Notes under the pieces: generated by a model
What the model saw: the letters and a program-made list of their open reading frames with translations, nothing else
Databases searched by the model: none
Told to the model about the DNA's origin: nothing
Assembly (NCBI GenBank): GCA_947492525.1
Contig: CANLNQ010000034.1
Location: 1-64,000, forward strand
Direction: 5' to 3'
DNA from: an uncultured Granulosicoccus sp.
Lineage (GTDB): Bacteria > Pseudomonadota > Gammaproteobacteria > Granulosicoccales > Granulosicoccaceae
Length of the DNA: 64,000 nt
Shown here: in pieces, positions 46,695-57,700 of the stretch
How positions within the stretch are numbered: the stretch's first letter is position 1
Layout of the letters: each line of letters opens with the position of its first letter
Position numbers and translations under genes: made by a program

Positions 46695-48560
46695 TCAGCG
46701 CTTGGGCACATAGATATCTGTCACGGTCCCTTCGGCAACCTCGGCTGCGAAGTTGAGAGTTTCCGACAGGGTGGGATGCGGGTGGACCGTCAGCGCCAGA
46801 TCCTCGATATCGGCACCCATCTCCAGAGCCAGTACGGCTTCTGCAATCAGTTCCCCGGCATTCGGCCCTACCATGCCCGCACCCAGAATTCGCTTGCTGT
46901 CCGGATCGAAGATCACTTTCGTCAATCCTTCACTGCGTGCCATGCTCAGAGCGCGACCGCTGGCAGCCCACGGAAAGACACCTTTCTCGTAAGCAATGCC
47001 CTGTTCCTTGGCGACGGTTTCGGTCAAGCCCATCCACGATACTTCCGGGTCCGTGTAGGCCACTGACGGAATGGTCAGGGCATCGAAATGACTCTTGTGA
47101 CCTGCGGCTACTTCAGCGGCCACCTTGCCTTCGTGTGTGGCCTTGTGCGCAAGCATTGGCTGACCAACCAGATCACCGATGGCGAAGACATGATCGACAT
47201 TGGTCCGTTGCTGGGAATCCACCTTGATGAACCCGCGTTCATCCACGTCGACGCCAGCCTTGTCCGCATCGATCGAATGGCCGTTCGGGCTTCTGCCGAC
47301 GGCCAGCAGCACGCGATCGAACGTGTCGCTGGCCGGTGCCTTGCCACCTTCGAAGCTCACCGTCAGACCTGCCTCACCCGATTCCATGCCAGTGACCCGG
47401 GAGCCGACGAAAATGTTCTCGAAGTCCTTCTTCAAGCGTTTTTCCAGCGGTCGTACCAGGTCTCTGTCGCAGCCGGGCATCAGTCCCTCGGAGAGCTCCA
47501 CTACCGTCACCTTGCTGCCTAGACCGGCATAGACGCATCCCATTTCAAGTCCTATGATGCCGCCACCGATCACCAGCAGGCGCTCAGGGATGTCCTGCAG
47601 TTGCAGTGCGCCCGTGGAGTCCATCAAACGTTCGTCGTCGTAGGGGAAACCCGGAATGCGAACACTGCGCGAACCGACCGCAATGATGACCTTGTCGAAG
47701 CTGATCAGGCGTTGCGTCTCGTCGGAGTCCTTGTCAGGCAATGGGGCACTGACTTTCAGCAAGTGACTGCTCTGAAAGCGTCCGAAGCCCTGCATGACGG
47801 TGACCTTGCGCTGCTTTGCCAGCCCGGCGAGGCCTCCGGTCAGTTTGCCGATGACGTCTTCCTTGAAGGATCGCAATTTGTCGATATCGATCTCCGGTTC
47901 AGCGAAGCTGACGCCGTGATCTGCCATACCGCGAGTCTCCTGAATGACGGCCGCCGTATGCAACAGCGCCTTGGAGGGGATGCAGCCGACATTCAGGCAA
48001 ACGCCTCCCAGGTCCGGATAGCGTTCGATCAACAGCACCTTCAAGCCAAGATCGGCAGCGCGAAACGCGGCTGTATAACCGCCGGGTCCCGCGCCGAGAA
48101 CGACCAGTTCATAGTGATCGTCTGCTGCCTGCCTGTCCTGTTCAGAGGCCTGACTTGCACTATCCGAACTACCGGTACTGGTTGTCGTCCGGTTGCCGGC
48201 ATCCGCTTCGGGTGAAGCGGGCTCAGTCGTTGCTTTCGTGGTGCGCGTGTCACCATTGCTGTCCGCCTCTGACGACCCTGACGAAGCCTGTTTCTGATCC
48301 TCTTCCGGTGTGTCGGATCCAGCCACGTCCATCACCAGCACGTCGCTACCTTCCGAGACTCTGTCTCCGGTTTTCAGCAGCAGAGAGGTGACCGTGCCGG
48401 CAGCAGGCGACGGAATTTCCATGCTGGCCTTGTCACTCTCGACCGTAATCAGCGAATCTTCCCTGGCAATGGTATCGCCGACGGAAACCAGAATTTCGAT
48501 GACCTCGACGTCGGTGGCGTCACCGATATCGGGAATCTTGACTGTTTCCAGCTCACTCAT
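46695..48560 (-). CDS. lpdA: Dihydrolipoyl dehydrogenase (PDH E3) with N-terminal lipoyl domain
   Basis: E3 reoxidises the dihydrolipoyl groups of the pyruvate dehydrogenase complex, passing electrons through a disulfide and FAD to NAD. In the 621-residue protein residues 1-80 are a lipoyl domain (ESDKASMEIP with Lys44), 81-148 a Ser/Thr/Glu-rich linker, and from 149 the FAD/NAD oxidoreductase with redox pair GGVCLNVGCIPSK (Cys188, Cys193) and the C-terminal His-Glu segment HPHPTLSE. The lipoyl-bearing E3 form is known in several proteobacteria. It follows aceF by 103 bp as the last gene of aceE-aceF-lpdA. Confidence 0.95.
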   Translation of the reverse strand: MSELETVKIPDIGDATDVEVIEILVSVGDTIAREDSLITVESDKASMEIPSPAAGTVTSLLLKTGDRVSEGSDVLVMDVAGSDTPEEDQKQASSGSSEADSNGDTRTTKATTEPASPEADAGNRTTTSTGSSDSASQASEQDRQAADDHYELVVLGAGPGGYTAAFRAADLGLKVLLIERYPDLGGVCLNVGCIPSKALLHTAAVIQETRGMADHGVSFAEPEIDIDKLRSFKEDVIGKLTGGLAGLAKQRKVTVMQGFGRFQSSHLLKVSAPLPDKDSDETQRLISFDKVIIAVGSRSVRIPGFPYDDERLMDSTGALQLQDIPERLLVIGGGIIGLEMGCVYAGLGSKVTVVELSEGLMPGCDRDLVRPLEKRLKKDFENIFVGSRVTGMESGEAGLTVSFEGGKAPASDTFDRVLLAVGRSPNGHSIDADKAGVDVDERGFIKVDSQQRTNVDHVFAIGDLVGQPMLAHKATHEGKVAAEVAAGHKSHFDALTIPSVAYTDPEVSWMGLTETVAKEQGIAYEKGVFPWAASGRALSMARSEGLTKVIFDPDSKRILGAGMVGPNAGELIAEAVLALEMGADIEDLALTVHPHPTLSETLNFAAEVAEGTVTDIYVPKR

Positions 48561-48663
48561 TGATTCATGTACTCCGGGTCCTGCAGCGGTGCGCAACAGG
48601 GGTTCTGTCTGGCACCGCTGCGAATGATGATTGTCGGGCCTGGCCTCGGTCCGAGTGCCTGGG

Positions 48664-50073
48664 CTAGAGCGTCAAACGGCGTATATCACTGATCTGGCGA
48701 ACGTAATACGCCATGAAGCGTGCTGCGTCTGCGCCGTCGACCACTCGATGGTCATAAGTCAGATCCAGTGGGCACATGAGCCGTGGAACGAATTCGCTGC
48801 CATTCCAGACTGGCTGCATGGTGGCTCGGGTGATGCCCAGGATGGCAACCTCGGGTGGATTCACGATGGGTGTGAACGAGGTGCCACCGATACCACCAAG
48901 GCTGGATATGGTCATGCTGGCACCTTGCATTTCATCGGGCTTGAGTTTCTTGTTGCGGGCTCGTGAGCTGACGTCGGCCATCTCCTCGGCAAGCTGATTG
49001 ACACTCTTCTTGTCCACGTCACGAAACACCGGAACAACAAGGCCATTGGGCGTGTCGACCGCTATGCCAATGTGATAGTAGTTCTTGTAGAAGAGGGCTT
49101 CACCATCGGCAGACAGGGAGCTGTTCAGCTTGGGGTAGGCCTGCAGGGATTTCACCAGAGCCTTCATGTGAAACGCAAGGCCGGTAACCTTGGGGTCGCC
49201 TTCTTTCGCCTCGTTCTTCAGCTGCTTTCTGAACGCTTCCATTTCGGTGACATCGGCCAGCTCGTGATGGGTGACCATCGGCAGGTTGAGCCAGGCACGA
49301 TGCAGATTGGCGGCGCTGAGTTTGTTGATCCTGCCCAGTGGAACGCGTTCGACATCACCGAACTTCGTGAAATCCACCTCGGGAACAGGCGGAATGCCGG
49401 CACCCGTTGCGGGTCCGCCGGCCTGGCTGCCGTAGTTGGCGTTGACGCCTTCCATCGCCTGTTTGATGAAGGCGCGTACATCATCCTTGCTGATTCGACC
49501 TTTCGGGCCACTACCGCTGATCAGTGACAGGTCCGCGCCGTGTTCACGGGCGTAGCGTCTGACGCCGGGACTCGCGTGAGCCTTGCGTATGTTCTCGTCG
49601 CTGATATGTGCTGTTGGCGATGAGGGTGTCTTGCTGCTGACCGGGGTATCGGTTTGCGATGTTGCGCTGTTTTCGCTACTGCTCGATGGAGCGGGTTCCT
49701 TCTTCTCCGTAGCTGGAGTGTCATCTGGGGTATCCTGTTCCACTGCCTGCGTCTGCGAGTTCTCGCTCGTCTCTGGTGATGAAGTCTGTGGTGCGTCTTC
49801 CGCTGCCTTCGCCTCATCCCCACCCATCGTACTCAGTGTGCCTATCACATCGCCGGCGTTGACCGTGTCGCCCACCGAGACGCTCAGCGATTCGATGACC
49901 CCGGCGTCCGTTGCGGGCACTTCCATGCTTGCCTTGTCGCTCTCCAGCGTCAGCAAGGAATCATCGACGCTGATCTGATCGCCCACCGATACCAGAATCT
50001 CGATGATCTCGACGTTTTCCGAATCGCCGATATCGGGGATGACGATGTCCTGTTGCTTGCCTGATTCGCTCAT
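48664..50073 (-). CDS. aceF: Pyruvate dehydrogenase E2, dihydrolipoyl acetyltransferase
   Basis: E2 forms the core of the complex and transfers acetyl groups from lipoyl lysine to CoA. The 469-residue protein has one lipoyl domain (ESDKASMEVP, Lys47), a long Ser/Thr/Glu/Pro linker to about residue 150, a peripheral-subunit-binding domain (HASPGVRRYAREHGADLSL) and the catalytic domain with DHRVVDGADAARF near the end. E. coli AceF has three lipoyl domains; here only one, with another on E3. The ATG at 50073 follows GAGGGAGA, 11 bp after the aceE stop. Confidence 0.96.
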   Translation of the reverse strand: MSESGKQQDIVIPDIGDSENVEIIEILVSVGDQISVDDSLLTLESDKASMEVPATDAGVIESLSVSVGDTVNAGDVIGTLSTMGGDEAKAAEDAPQTSSPETSENSQTQAVEQDTPDDTPATEKKEPAPSSSSENSATSQTDTPVSSKTPSSPTAHISDENIRKAHASPGVRRYAREHGADLSLISGSGPKGRISKDDVRAFIKQAMEGVNANYGSQAGGPATGAGIPPVPEVDFTKFGDVERVPLGRINKLSAANLHRAWLNLPMVTHHELADVTEMEAFRKQLKNEAKEGDPKVTGLAFHMKALVKSLQAYPKLNSSLSADGEALFYKNYYHIGIAVDTPNGLVVPVFRDVDKKSVNQLAEEMADVSSRARNKKLKPDEMQGASMTISSLGGIGGTSFTPIVNPPEVAILGITRATMQPVWNGSEFVPRLMCPLDLTYDHRVVDGADAARFMAYYVRQISDIRRLTL

Positions 50074-50084
50074 GATCGTCTCCC

Positions 50085-52769
50085 TCAAGCCGTTGCCGGA
50101 TTTGGTTTGTCGGGATCGATACCATACTGCTGTACTGCCTTCGCCACCGTCACTCTGTCAAGTTTTCCATCCATTGCCAGCGAGTGCAGCGCAGCGATGG
50201 TCACATAGCGTTTGTCCACCTCGAAGAACTCGCGCAACTTCTCTCGTGTGTCAGATCGTCCGAAGCCGTCGGTTCCCAGGGTGGTGAACGTTGCCGGTAC
50301 GAATTCGCGTACCTGATCGGAATGCGTCTTCATGTAATCCGTGGAACTGACGATGGGGGCATCGCTGTCTCCCAGTACCTGCGTGATGTAGGGGACCCGG
50401 GGTTCATCATTGGGGTGCAGCATGTTCCAGCGTTCCACTTCCAGCCCGTCGCGAGCCAGTTCATTGAAACTGGTGACGCTGAACACCTCGGCGCCGATGT
50501 TCCATTCCTTCTCCAGCATGTCGGCGGCAGCGATGACCTCGCGCAGGATCGTACCGCTACCAAGGAGTCGTACGTGTGAATCGAAACCTGCGGCCTTGTC
50601 TGCATCGCCATCGGCGATGCTGCGCAAGCGATAGATGCCCTTGACGATACCTTCTTCAGCGCCTTCCGGCATCGCAGGGTGAAGATAGTTCTCGTTCATC
50701 GCCGTGATGTAGAAATACACGCTTTCCCGATTGGTCAGCATGCGCGTCATGCCGTGGTGGATGATCACGGCCATTTCATAGCTGAAGCAGGGATCGTAAC
50801 TGATGCAGTTGGGAATGGTATTGGCCAGTACCAATGAGTGGCCGTCTTCGTGTTGCAGGCCTTCACCGTTCAGCGTGGTGCGACCGGCTGTGCCACCGAT
50901 CATGAAGCCGCAGGCGCGCATGTCGCCCGCCAGCCAGGCCAGATCACCAATTCGCTGAAAACCGAACATGGAGTAGTAGATATAGAACGGCAGCATGTTC
51001 ACGCCGTGGGTGGAGTAGGACGTGGCAGCAGCCAGCCAGCTGGCCATGGCCCCGGCCTCGGTGATGCCCTCTTCGAGAATCTGTCCGGTCTTGTCTTCCT
51101 TGTAGTACATGATCTGGTCACGGTCCTGCGGCTCGTACAGCTGCCCGACCGACGAATAGATGCCCAGTTGCCGGAACATGCCGTCCATGCCGAAGGTGCG
51201 TGCTTCATCCGGTACGATGGGCACGATGTTCTTGCCGATCTTCTTGTCGCGAGTCAGGATGGTCAGCAGGCGGACAAAAGCCATGGTGGTGGAGATCTCA
51301 CGATCACCGGAACCTTCCAGCAGCGGCTTGAAGGCTTCCAGGGGCGGTACCTCCAGCGGTGCGGCAAACTTCTTGCGCTGTGGCAGATAGCCGCCCAGTT
51401 CCTTGCGCCGCTCCTGCAGGTACTTGATCTCGGCACTCTCCGGATCGGGCAGGATGTATTCGTAGTTCTTGACCTGCTCGTCAGTGAGCGTCAGTCCGAA
51501 TCGGTCACGCATCTTCAGCAGGGATTCCAGATCCATCTTCTTCTGCTGGTGAGTGGCATTGGTGCCTTCGCCGGATTCGCCAAGACCGTAACCCTTGACT
51601 GTCTTGGCGAGAATGACGGTGGGTTGCCCCTTGTGATCGACCGCCTGCTTGTAGGCGGCATACAGCTTGTGCGGATCATGTCCCCCTCGATTGAGGCGCC
51701 AGATGTCTTCATCGGTGAGGTTGGCTACCAGGGCGCGGGTCTCGGGATACTTGCCGAAGAAATGTTCTCGGGTGTAGGCGCCCCCCTTGGCCTTGCAGTT
51801 CTGATACTCGCCATCGACGGTTTCCATCATCAGTTGCATCAGCTTGCCGGACTTGTCCTTGGCGAACAGGGGGTCCCAATACGAGCCCCAGATGACCTTG
51901 ATGACGTTCCAGCCGGCGCCGCGGAAGACGCCTTCCAGTTCCTGGATGATCTTGCTGTTGCCGCGCACCGGTCCGTCCAGACGCTGCAGATTGCAATTGA
52001 TCACGAAGTTCAGGTTGTCCAGCTTCTCGCGACCAGCCAGTGAAATGGCGCCCAGCGATTCGGGCTCGTCCATCTCGCCGTCACCGAGAAAGGCCCAGAT
52101 CTGACGATTGTCCGTGCGTGCAAGACTGCGGTCGTGCAGGTACTTCATGAAGCGGGCCTGGTAGATGGATGTCAGCGAACACCAGCCCATCGACACCGTC
52201 GGGAATTGCCAGTATTCCGGCATCAACCATGGGTGAGGGTAGGAGGACAGACCATTGCCGTCGACTTCACGGCGGAAGTTGTCCAGCTCTTCCACGCTCA
52301 GCCGACCTTCGAGAAAGGAACGCGCGTAGATGCCGGGGGCGGAGTGGCCCTGCATCATCACGACGTCGCCCCCGTGTTCAGGGGTAGGGGCATGAAAGAA
52401 GTGGTTGAAGCCTACGTCGTACAGGGTGGCAGCCGAGGCAAAGCTGGACAGGTGTCCGCCCAGACCGGAATCGTTTCGCTGCGCCCGCAGCACCATGACG
52501 GTGGCATTCCAGCGAATCATGGAGCGCAGGCGATGCTCCAGCTCATGATCTCCCGGGCTTTTCTGTTCAAGATGAACGGGAATGGTATTGACGTAGGCAG
52601 TGCTGGCATCGTAGGGAAGATTGGCGCCCGACCGACGTGCCTTGTCGATGAGACGTTCCAGCAGATAGTGCGCCCGTTCGGGTCCTTCATGTTCAATGAC
52701 GGCATCGAGCGCATCCAGCCATTCCTGCGTTTCGATTTCGTCGGCGTCAAGCATCGGGTTGGTGCTCAT
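50085..52769 (-). CDS. aceE: Pyruvate dehydrogenase E1 (homodimeric type)
   Basis: AceE decarboxylates pyruvate with thiamine diphosphate and transfers the acetyl group to the E2 lipoyl arm. The ATG at 52769 gives 894 residues (MSTNPMLDADEIETQEW), matching the homodimeric gammaproteobacterial E1; the open frame further upstream has unlikely composition. The ThDP/Mg motif is GDGEMDEPE ... LNFVINCNLQRLDG. The upstream 398-bp gap probably carries the operon promoter. Confidence 0.97.
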   Translation of the reverse strand: MSTNPMLDADEIETQEWLDALDAVIEHEGPERAHYLLERLIDKARRSGANLPYDASTAYVNTIPVHLEQKSPGDHELEHRLRSMIRWNATVMVLRAQRNDSGLGGHLSSFASAATLYDVGFNHFFHAPTPEHGGDVVMMQGHSAPGIYARSFLEGRLSVEELDNFRREVDGNGLSSYPHPWLMPEYWQFPTVSMGWCSLTSIYQARFMKYLHDRSLARTDNRQIWAFLGDGEMDEPESLGAISLAGREKLDNLNFVINCNLQRLDGPVRGNSKIIQELEGVFRGAGWNVIKVIWGSYWDPLFAKDKSGKLMQLMMETVDGEYQNCKAKGGAYTREHFFGKYPETRALVANLTDEDIWRLNRGGHDPHKLYAAYKQAVDHKGQPTVILAKTVKGYGLGESGEGTNATHQQKKMDLESLLKMRDRFGLTLTDEQVKNYEYILPDPESAEIKYLQERRKELGGYLPQRKKFAAPLEVPPLEAFKPLLEGSGDREISTTMAFVRLLTILTRDKKIGKNIVPIVPDEARTFGMDGMFRQLGIYSSVGQLYEPQDRDQIMYYKEDKTGQILEEGITEAGAMASWLAAATSYSTHGVNMLPFYIYYSMFGFQRIGDLAWLAGDMRACGFMIGGTAGRTTLNGEGLQHEDGHSLVLANTIPNCISYDPCFSYEMAVIIHHGMTRMLTNRESVYFYITAMNENYLHPAMPEGAEEGIVKGIYRLRSIADGDADKAAGFDSHVRLLGSGTILREVIAAADMLEKEWNIGAEVFSVTSFNELARDGLEVERWNMLHPNDEPRVPYITQVLGDSDAPIVSSTDYMKTHSDQVREFVPATFTTLGTDGFGRSDTREKLREFFEVDKRYVTIAALHSLAMDGKLDRVTVAKAVQQYGIDPDKPNPATA

Positions 52770-53167
52770 GTAGGTGTCATTCGTCCCGTGGTTGTCATCG
52801 CGATGCCTAATAGTACGCGTTTCGATCTGTCGCTGGCAGGGCCTGCAATGGGCGTGAAGACGATGACTAGCCGCGCAGGGATGGGCCGCGCGGGCGTGTG
52901 TTCGTGCAAGGCAGGGTGCGGCTGGACGTGGCGCAGTGCGGCAATTCGGGGGCGCTGAGTGGGGGATGCCGGTGTCTTTCAGACAGGCAGAGTCATGCAC
53001 CGTCCGGCTGGCAGGTTTTCAGAGCGCCTTGCGGGAAGTTGTTGCGTCGCAATAAATGAATGCCGAGTGAGGCGTGAAACGGACTCGTCTCAACGCACTC
53101 CTGAACAGCGACGGCCCATGCTGTCGATACGGAAAATTTTTCTGCTGATTCGGTTACTCAGCCACCC
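52770..53167. other. Gene-free 398-bp gap upstream of aceE
   Basis: No credible gene was seen in this gap between mtaB and aceE, both on the minus strand. It contains two short perfect inverted repeats, TTGCGTCGCAA at 53042-53052 and TGTCT-TTC-AGACA at 52973-52985, and a weak promoter-like pair on the minus strand (TTTCAC, 17 bp, TTTATT, about 53078 to 53050). These may be regulator sites for the pyruvate dehydrogenase operon. A PdhR-type AATTGGT...ACCAATT site was looked for and not found. Confidence 0.45.
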
Positions 53168-54478
53168 TCACGGCGCTTCGGCCACTATTTCCTGCATCGA
53201 GCCGACAAGCTTGCCGTTGTCCACGCCGGTTATCCGGACCGGCAGGATGCGATTGGCAAGATTCTCCGGACTGCTGATCTTCACCCTCTGGTAGTTGGGC
53301 GTATAGCCCTGATGAGTCCAGCAGACACGCCCCTGATCGTCGACAGATTCACGGCCACGTTCCCACAGCACCTCTGCAACCGTTCCAACCGAGCGATTCA
53401 ATTGCTCGTTCTTGAGTTGTTCCCCGAGCTCATGCAGCTGACGGCTTCGTAGCTGACGAATCTCCATGGGCACGGAATCGGGAAGCCCGGCGGCGCGGGT
53501 GCCTTCTCGTTCGGAGTAGGTGAAGGCGTGGATATGACCGAAGCCTTGCGTGGCGATGAAGGCCAGGGAATCCTGCCATTCCTGCTCGGTTTCGCCCGGG
53601 AAGCCTGCGATGATGTCCGTGGTGATGTTGAAGTTCGGAACGGCAGTGCGCAGTTCGCTGGTCAATGCATTGAAATCGGCAGTCTTGCAGCGCCTTGCCA
53701 TGCGTCGGAGTACGGTATCCGAGCCGCTCTGCAGAGGCAGATGCATGTGAGGTTGTACACGCGCATTGTCAAACAATGTCAGAAAGCCCGGTGAAAGGTC
53801 CCATGGCTCCACCGATGCAAACCGGATGCGTTCAATATCTGTATCGTTGAGCAGTGCTTGAACAAGGTGCTCCAGATCGGTATCAAGATCCGAGCCGTAT
53901 CCGCCGACATGAACTCCGGTGAGTACGACTTCTCTGACATCTTCCCTTTGCAGTTGTCGGACTTCGTCGACGATGTCGCTGATGGTTCGGCTACGTTCGG
54001 CACCACGCGCCACTGTCACGATGCAGAAGGTGCATCGGTAGCGACAACCATCCTGAATCTTGATGAAGGCACGATGACGATTGCGAGTGAACAGGGCAGC
54101 ATTGGCAGGCAGGGTCGCAGCCTGAGGCATGGAGACCTCGGCGAATGCGCGGCGGGTCAACGGGACCAGTTCTTCCTTGCGGGTATTCGGCACGATGAGA
54201 TCGACACCCAGTTCTGCCAGCGCCGTATCCGGCTCCAGTTCGCTGTAGCAACCGCTGACCACCAGTTTGGCCTGGGGGTTGGCGCGTTGCAGTCGTTGCA
54301 GCTTCTGCCGAGATTTGCGCACCGCTTCGCGCGTGACTGCGCAGGTGTTGAGCACCATGACGTCGGCGTCAGCCGGTTCGTTGGCGATCTGATCGCCCGC
54401 ACCGGTAAAGGCCGTGGCCCATTGTTCCAGCTCCGCCTCGTTCAGGCGACAGCCAAGAGCACTGAGATGGATACGCAC
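53168..54478 (-). CDS. mtaB: tRNA (N6-threonylcarbamoyladenosine-C2)-methylthiotransferase MtaB
   Basis: MtaB converts t6A37 of tRNAs to ms2t6A by radical SAM chemistry. The 436-residue protein has the N-terminal UPF0004 domain with the cluster-binding Cys10 (LSALGCRLNEAE), Cys46 (LNTCAVT) and Cys77 (VSGCYSE). The radical SAM motif CRYRCTFC has Cys145, 149, 152. A C-terminal TRAM domain ends the protein. The LGCRLNEAE and GCRYRCTFCIV patterns fit MtaB rather than MiaB or RimO. Confidence 0.93.
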   Translation of the reverse strand: MRIHLSALGCRLNEAELEQWATAFTGAGDQIANEPADADVMVLNTCAVTREAVRKSRQKLQRLQRANPQAKLVVSGCYSELEPDTALAELGVDLIVPNTRKEELVPLTRRAFAEVSMPQAATLPANAALFTRNRHRAFIKIQDGCRYRCTFCIVTVARGAERSRTISDIVDEVRQLQREDVREVVLTGVHVGGYGSDLDTDLEHLVQALLNDTDIERIRFASVEPWDLSPGFLTLFDNARVQPHMHLPLQSGSDTVLRRMARRCKTADFNALTSELRTAVPNFNITTDIIAGFPGETEQEWQDSLAFIATQGFGHIHAFTYSEREGTRAAGLPDSVPMEIRQLRSRQLHELGEQLKNEQLNRSVGTVAEVLWERGRESVDDQGRVCWTHQGYTPNYQRVKISSPENLANRILPVRITGVDNGKLVGSMQEIVAEAP

Positions 54479-54634
54479 TTGTTGAAGGTCTCGATTCGTT
54501 CGGCACTGATGCGGGTCGGGCTTACGACAGCCTCGCTGTGCGGGGCGCGTTGTAATGCTGTGCAGCCAATGCCTGTGGTGGAATGTATAGTTTACTTAAA
54601 GACATATCGAAATGTGATTAACTGCGTGACAAGA

Positions 54635-54663
54635 TTGTGGCGACAACCTGTTTTCGCTAGGAT
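54635..54663 (+). promoter_or_regulatory. Predicted promoter for the OmpA coiled-coil gene
   Basis: TTGTGG (54635-54640) and TAGGAT (54658-54663) are separated by exactly 17 bp, in a short AT-richer stretch of the 239-bp divergent region, 55 bp before the ATG at 54718. Matches are three of six for -35 and four of six for -10. Confidence 0.35.
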
Positions 54664-54717
54664 GTCTGCTGCGCTTGGCACTTATGCTGTTTGACCCCTG
54701 TTACCGGAACCAACTTC

Positions 54718-57700
54718 ATGTTCAGAGAGTTTGAGAAAGCCCCCAGCAGGTCTTCATATCAATTGAAATTCGTATTGGCAGCGCTGGCGTTGATCGCGTT
54801 GGTGGCGGCGTGGGTATCACGCTCCAATACGGTACATGACCTCAAGAGCACTCAGTTGGAGCGCGATCAGGTCACCTTGCTGCTCGATGAGCGGGGAGCG
54901 GAACTGGAAAGCGCCGAACAGATCATCGCCGACCTGGAAAGCGAGCAGGAAGTCCTGAGAGAAGCCATCGCGAGCGGCGAGAGCGAGCTGGCCAGTCTGC
55001 GTGAGCAGATGGAGGCACTGGGTGCCGAGCGCGATGAGACTCAAGGCTTGCTGGCCGATGCCGGACAGTCGAAAAGCGAGCTGGAAGAGCAGGTAGCCGC
55101 CTTGACGGCCGAGCTGGAAACGGCTCAGGCACGCATGAGTGAGCTGGACGCCGAGCGACAGGCTGCCGCCATTCAGCTGGAAAGCGTTGTCGCTGCCATC
55201 GATATCGAAGCCGATGAGCGAATCGTCAGTCGCGACTCACAGATCAGTGAGCTGAATGACGAAGTGGCCCGATTGCAGGCCCTGGTGGAAGAGTCCGGAA
55301 AGCAGGTCGAAGAGCGTGATGCAAAGGTTGCAGAGCTCAATGAGCGCATAGCCAGTCTGCAATCCGAACTGCAGGCCTCCGGTCAGCTGGCATCCGACAG
55401 CGATGCGCGCCTGATGGAACTCAACGAAGAGATTGCCGCGCTGCACCAGACGATCGCCGAGCGTGAAAGCCAGTTGCAGGAGCAGGTTGCACTGATCCGT
55501 GAGCAGGAAGTACAGATTCTGCAGCAACAGGCATCGGTCGGGGAACAGGAAGCCGTATTGGGGTTCGCTCAGTCAGAGCTGCAATCGCTGCAGTCTGCGG
55601 CCAGTTTTTCAGGCAACGAACTGCGTAACGCCGAAGCCAGCTACAACTCGCTGCTGACGGTCTATGACACCGATGTTGCGCAGCTCAATGCAGAGATCGG
55701 GGATCTCGAAGCGCGCAAGGCGGCTCTCGAGTCGGACATGGAAAACCTGAAGGGCCACATCGTCGATGTCGAAGATGAGCTGAGCGCGACCCAGGATCGA
55801 CTCGCGCAGACCGAGTCCACCTTGAGCGAGACACAGACCGCGCTGGCCGATACGGAAACCCAGTTGGCCGATGCGCGCGAGTCCTTGAGCGCGGCCGAGC
55901 AGGATCTGCAGTCACGCAATGAAGAGCTTGCGGTCGTCCAGGCCGACATGACAGCCAGTGAGGGTGATCTGCAGGCACAGATTGACCACAAGACTGCACA
56001 ACTGGCCGATCTGCAGAGTGAATACAATGCCCTGGAGCAACGCTTTCAGGCTGCTCAGACGGCAATTGCCGAGCGAGAATCCAATGTCGGCGAGCTTCAC
56101 TACCGGGTACAGTCACTGCTGTCCTCCTCCGACAATCTGGACTCGGAACTGGAGACATCCCGTCAGAGCTACGCAGTATTGCAGGGACAGTTCGATTCCG
56201 AAGTCGTGGCGCTCAATGTCGAAATCGGCGAACTCGAAGCACAGAAGCAGGCCTTGCAGGCCGAAGTAGAAGATCTCACCGTGCAGGGGCAGACGCTGCG
56301 CTCGGAAAAAGGGCAGTTGCAACTTGCCCTGGGCGGCTTGCAGGAAGAGCTCGAACAGGTCAGAGAGCAAAGCACCGCCGAGATCGAAACCCGCACAGCC
56401 GAAATCCAGAGCCTGCAGGCAGCTGTCAGCGAACAGGAACAGTCACTGGAGAGTCAGGTTGCCGAGCTTCAGGCCAATGTGGATGAACTGCGCAGTGTGC
56501 GTGACTCTCTGGTCAGCGAGCGCGACAGCATGCAGGCAGCCATGAACGAACTGGCGGCAGACAAGGAGTCACTGGCTACCGCTCAGGCCAGCCTGGAAGC
56601 CGAGCAGACAGCCGCAGCTGAATCGCTGATTGCACTGGAAGCCGAAGTGGGTGAACTGCAGGCAACTGTCGATATCCAGAAGCCGGTCATTGCCGAGTTA
56701 CGTCAGCGCAATGCCGAACTGGAAGAGGAACTGGCTGCAGCACGAGCCATTGCCGAGGAAGAGCAGATTACCTACGAGGCACAGCTGGCGGAATTGCAGG
56801 CTACGATCGATCTGCAGAAACCGGCACTGGCTGAGCTGCGCTCACGCAGTTCTGCACTGGATGAGCAGCGCGCGCAGATGGCGATGAGTGTCAACAGTCT
56901 GCAGGCTCAGTTGGAAGACGTCAGTGGCGGCCAGAACGAGGAGTTGCTGGCAGCACAGGCCGCTGCGGAAGAACTGCAGGCAACCATAGACCTTCAGGTG
57001 CCGGTCATTGCCGAACTTCGCCAGCGAAGCTCATCGCTCGAGGCTGAGTTGGCCGCACGCCAGAGTCGTATCGAAGAGCTGCAGGCTACCGTTGCCGAGC
57101 AGGAAGCCGCACTGGAGGAATTGCGAACTCGCAGTGCCTCGCTTGAGGAGGCTGCTGCCGGGAAGGATGCCGAGATTGCAGAATTGCAGTCAACCATCGA
57201 TCTGCAGAAGCCTGCCATCGCGGAATTGCGAGCTCGAGCCAGTGACCTTGACGTCGAGCGAGCCAGAATGGCTACCCAGGTGACGGTGCTGGAGAGTCAG
57301 TTGAGAGATGCCGAGGCATCCAATGCGGACAGTGAAGCCCTGGCCAGTCTTCAGGCAGAGAAAGCCGAACTGGAGTCCCGTGTCAGCGAGATTCAGAGTC
57401 TGTTCGATTCCAGTGCGAACCAGACTGATGAGCAGGTGGAGACACTGACCGCGGCGAACGAGGAACTCACGGCAAAGAGTGAGGAGCTGGCGGCAGCCAA
57501 TGAAACGCTCGAGGAAGCCAACGCATTCATCAAGGATCGTGTTGATACATTGCGCGCGGAACGTGACGCGGCAATGGAACAGCTCGGCACTCTCGAGACT
57601 GAACAGGCGGCGCTGAATCAGCAGCTTGTCGATATGGAAAATGGCAATGCCGTGCTGAGAGAGAAGGTGCTGTCGCTCGAGGAAGACAAGGCCGAACTGG

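Noticed and set aside
50838-52043. 401-codon plus-strand frame inside aceE
   Set aside because: It is antisense to the highly conserved aceE coding sequence.
52770-53000. N-terminal extension of AceE to 53000
   Set aside because: The extra 77 residues are His/Arg/Pro-rich and unlike any E1; the ATG at 52769 gives the family N-terminus.
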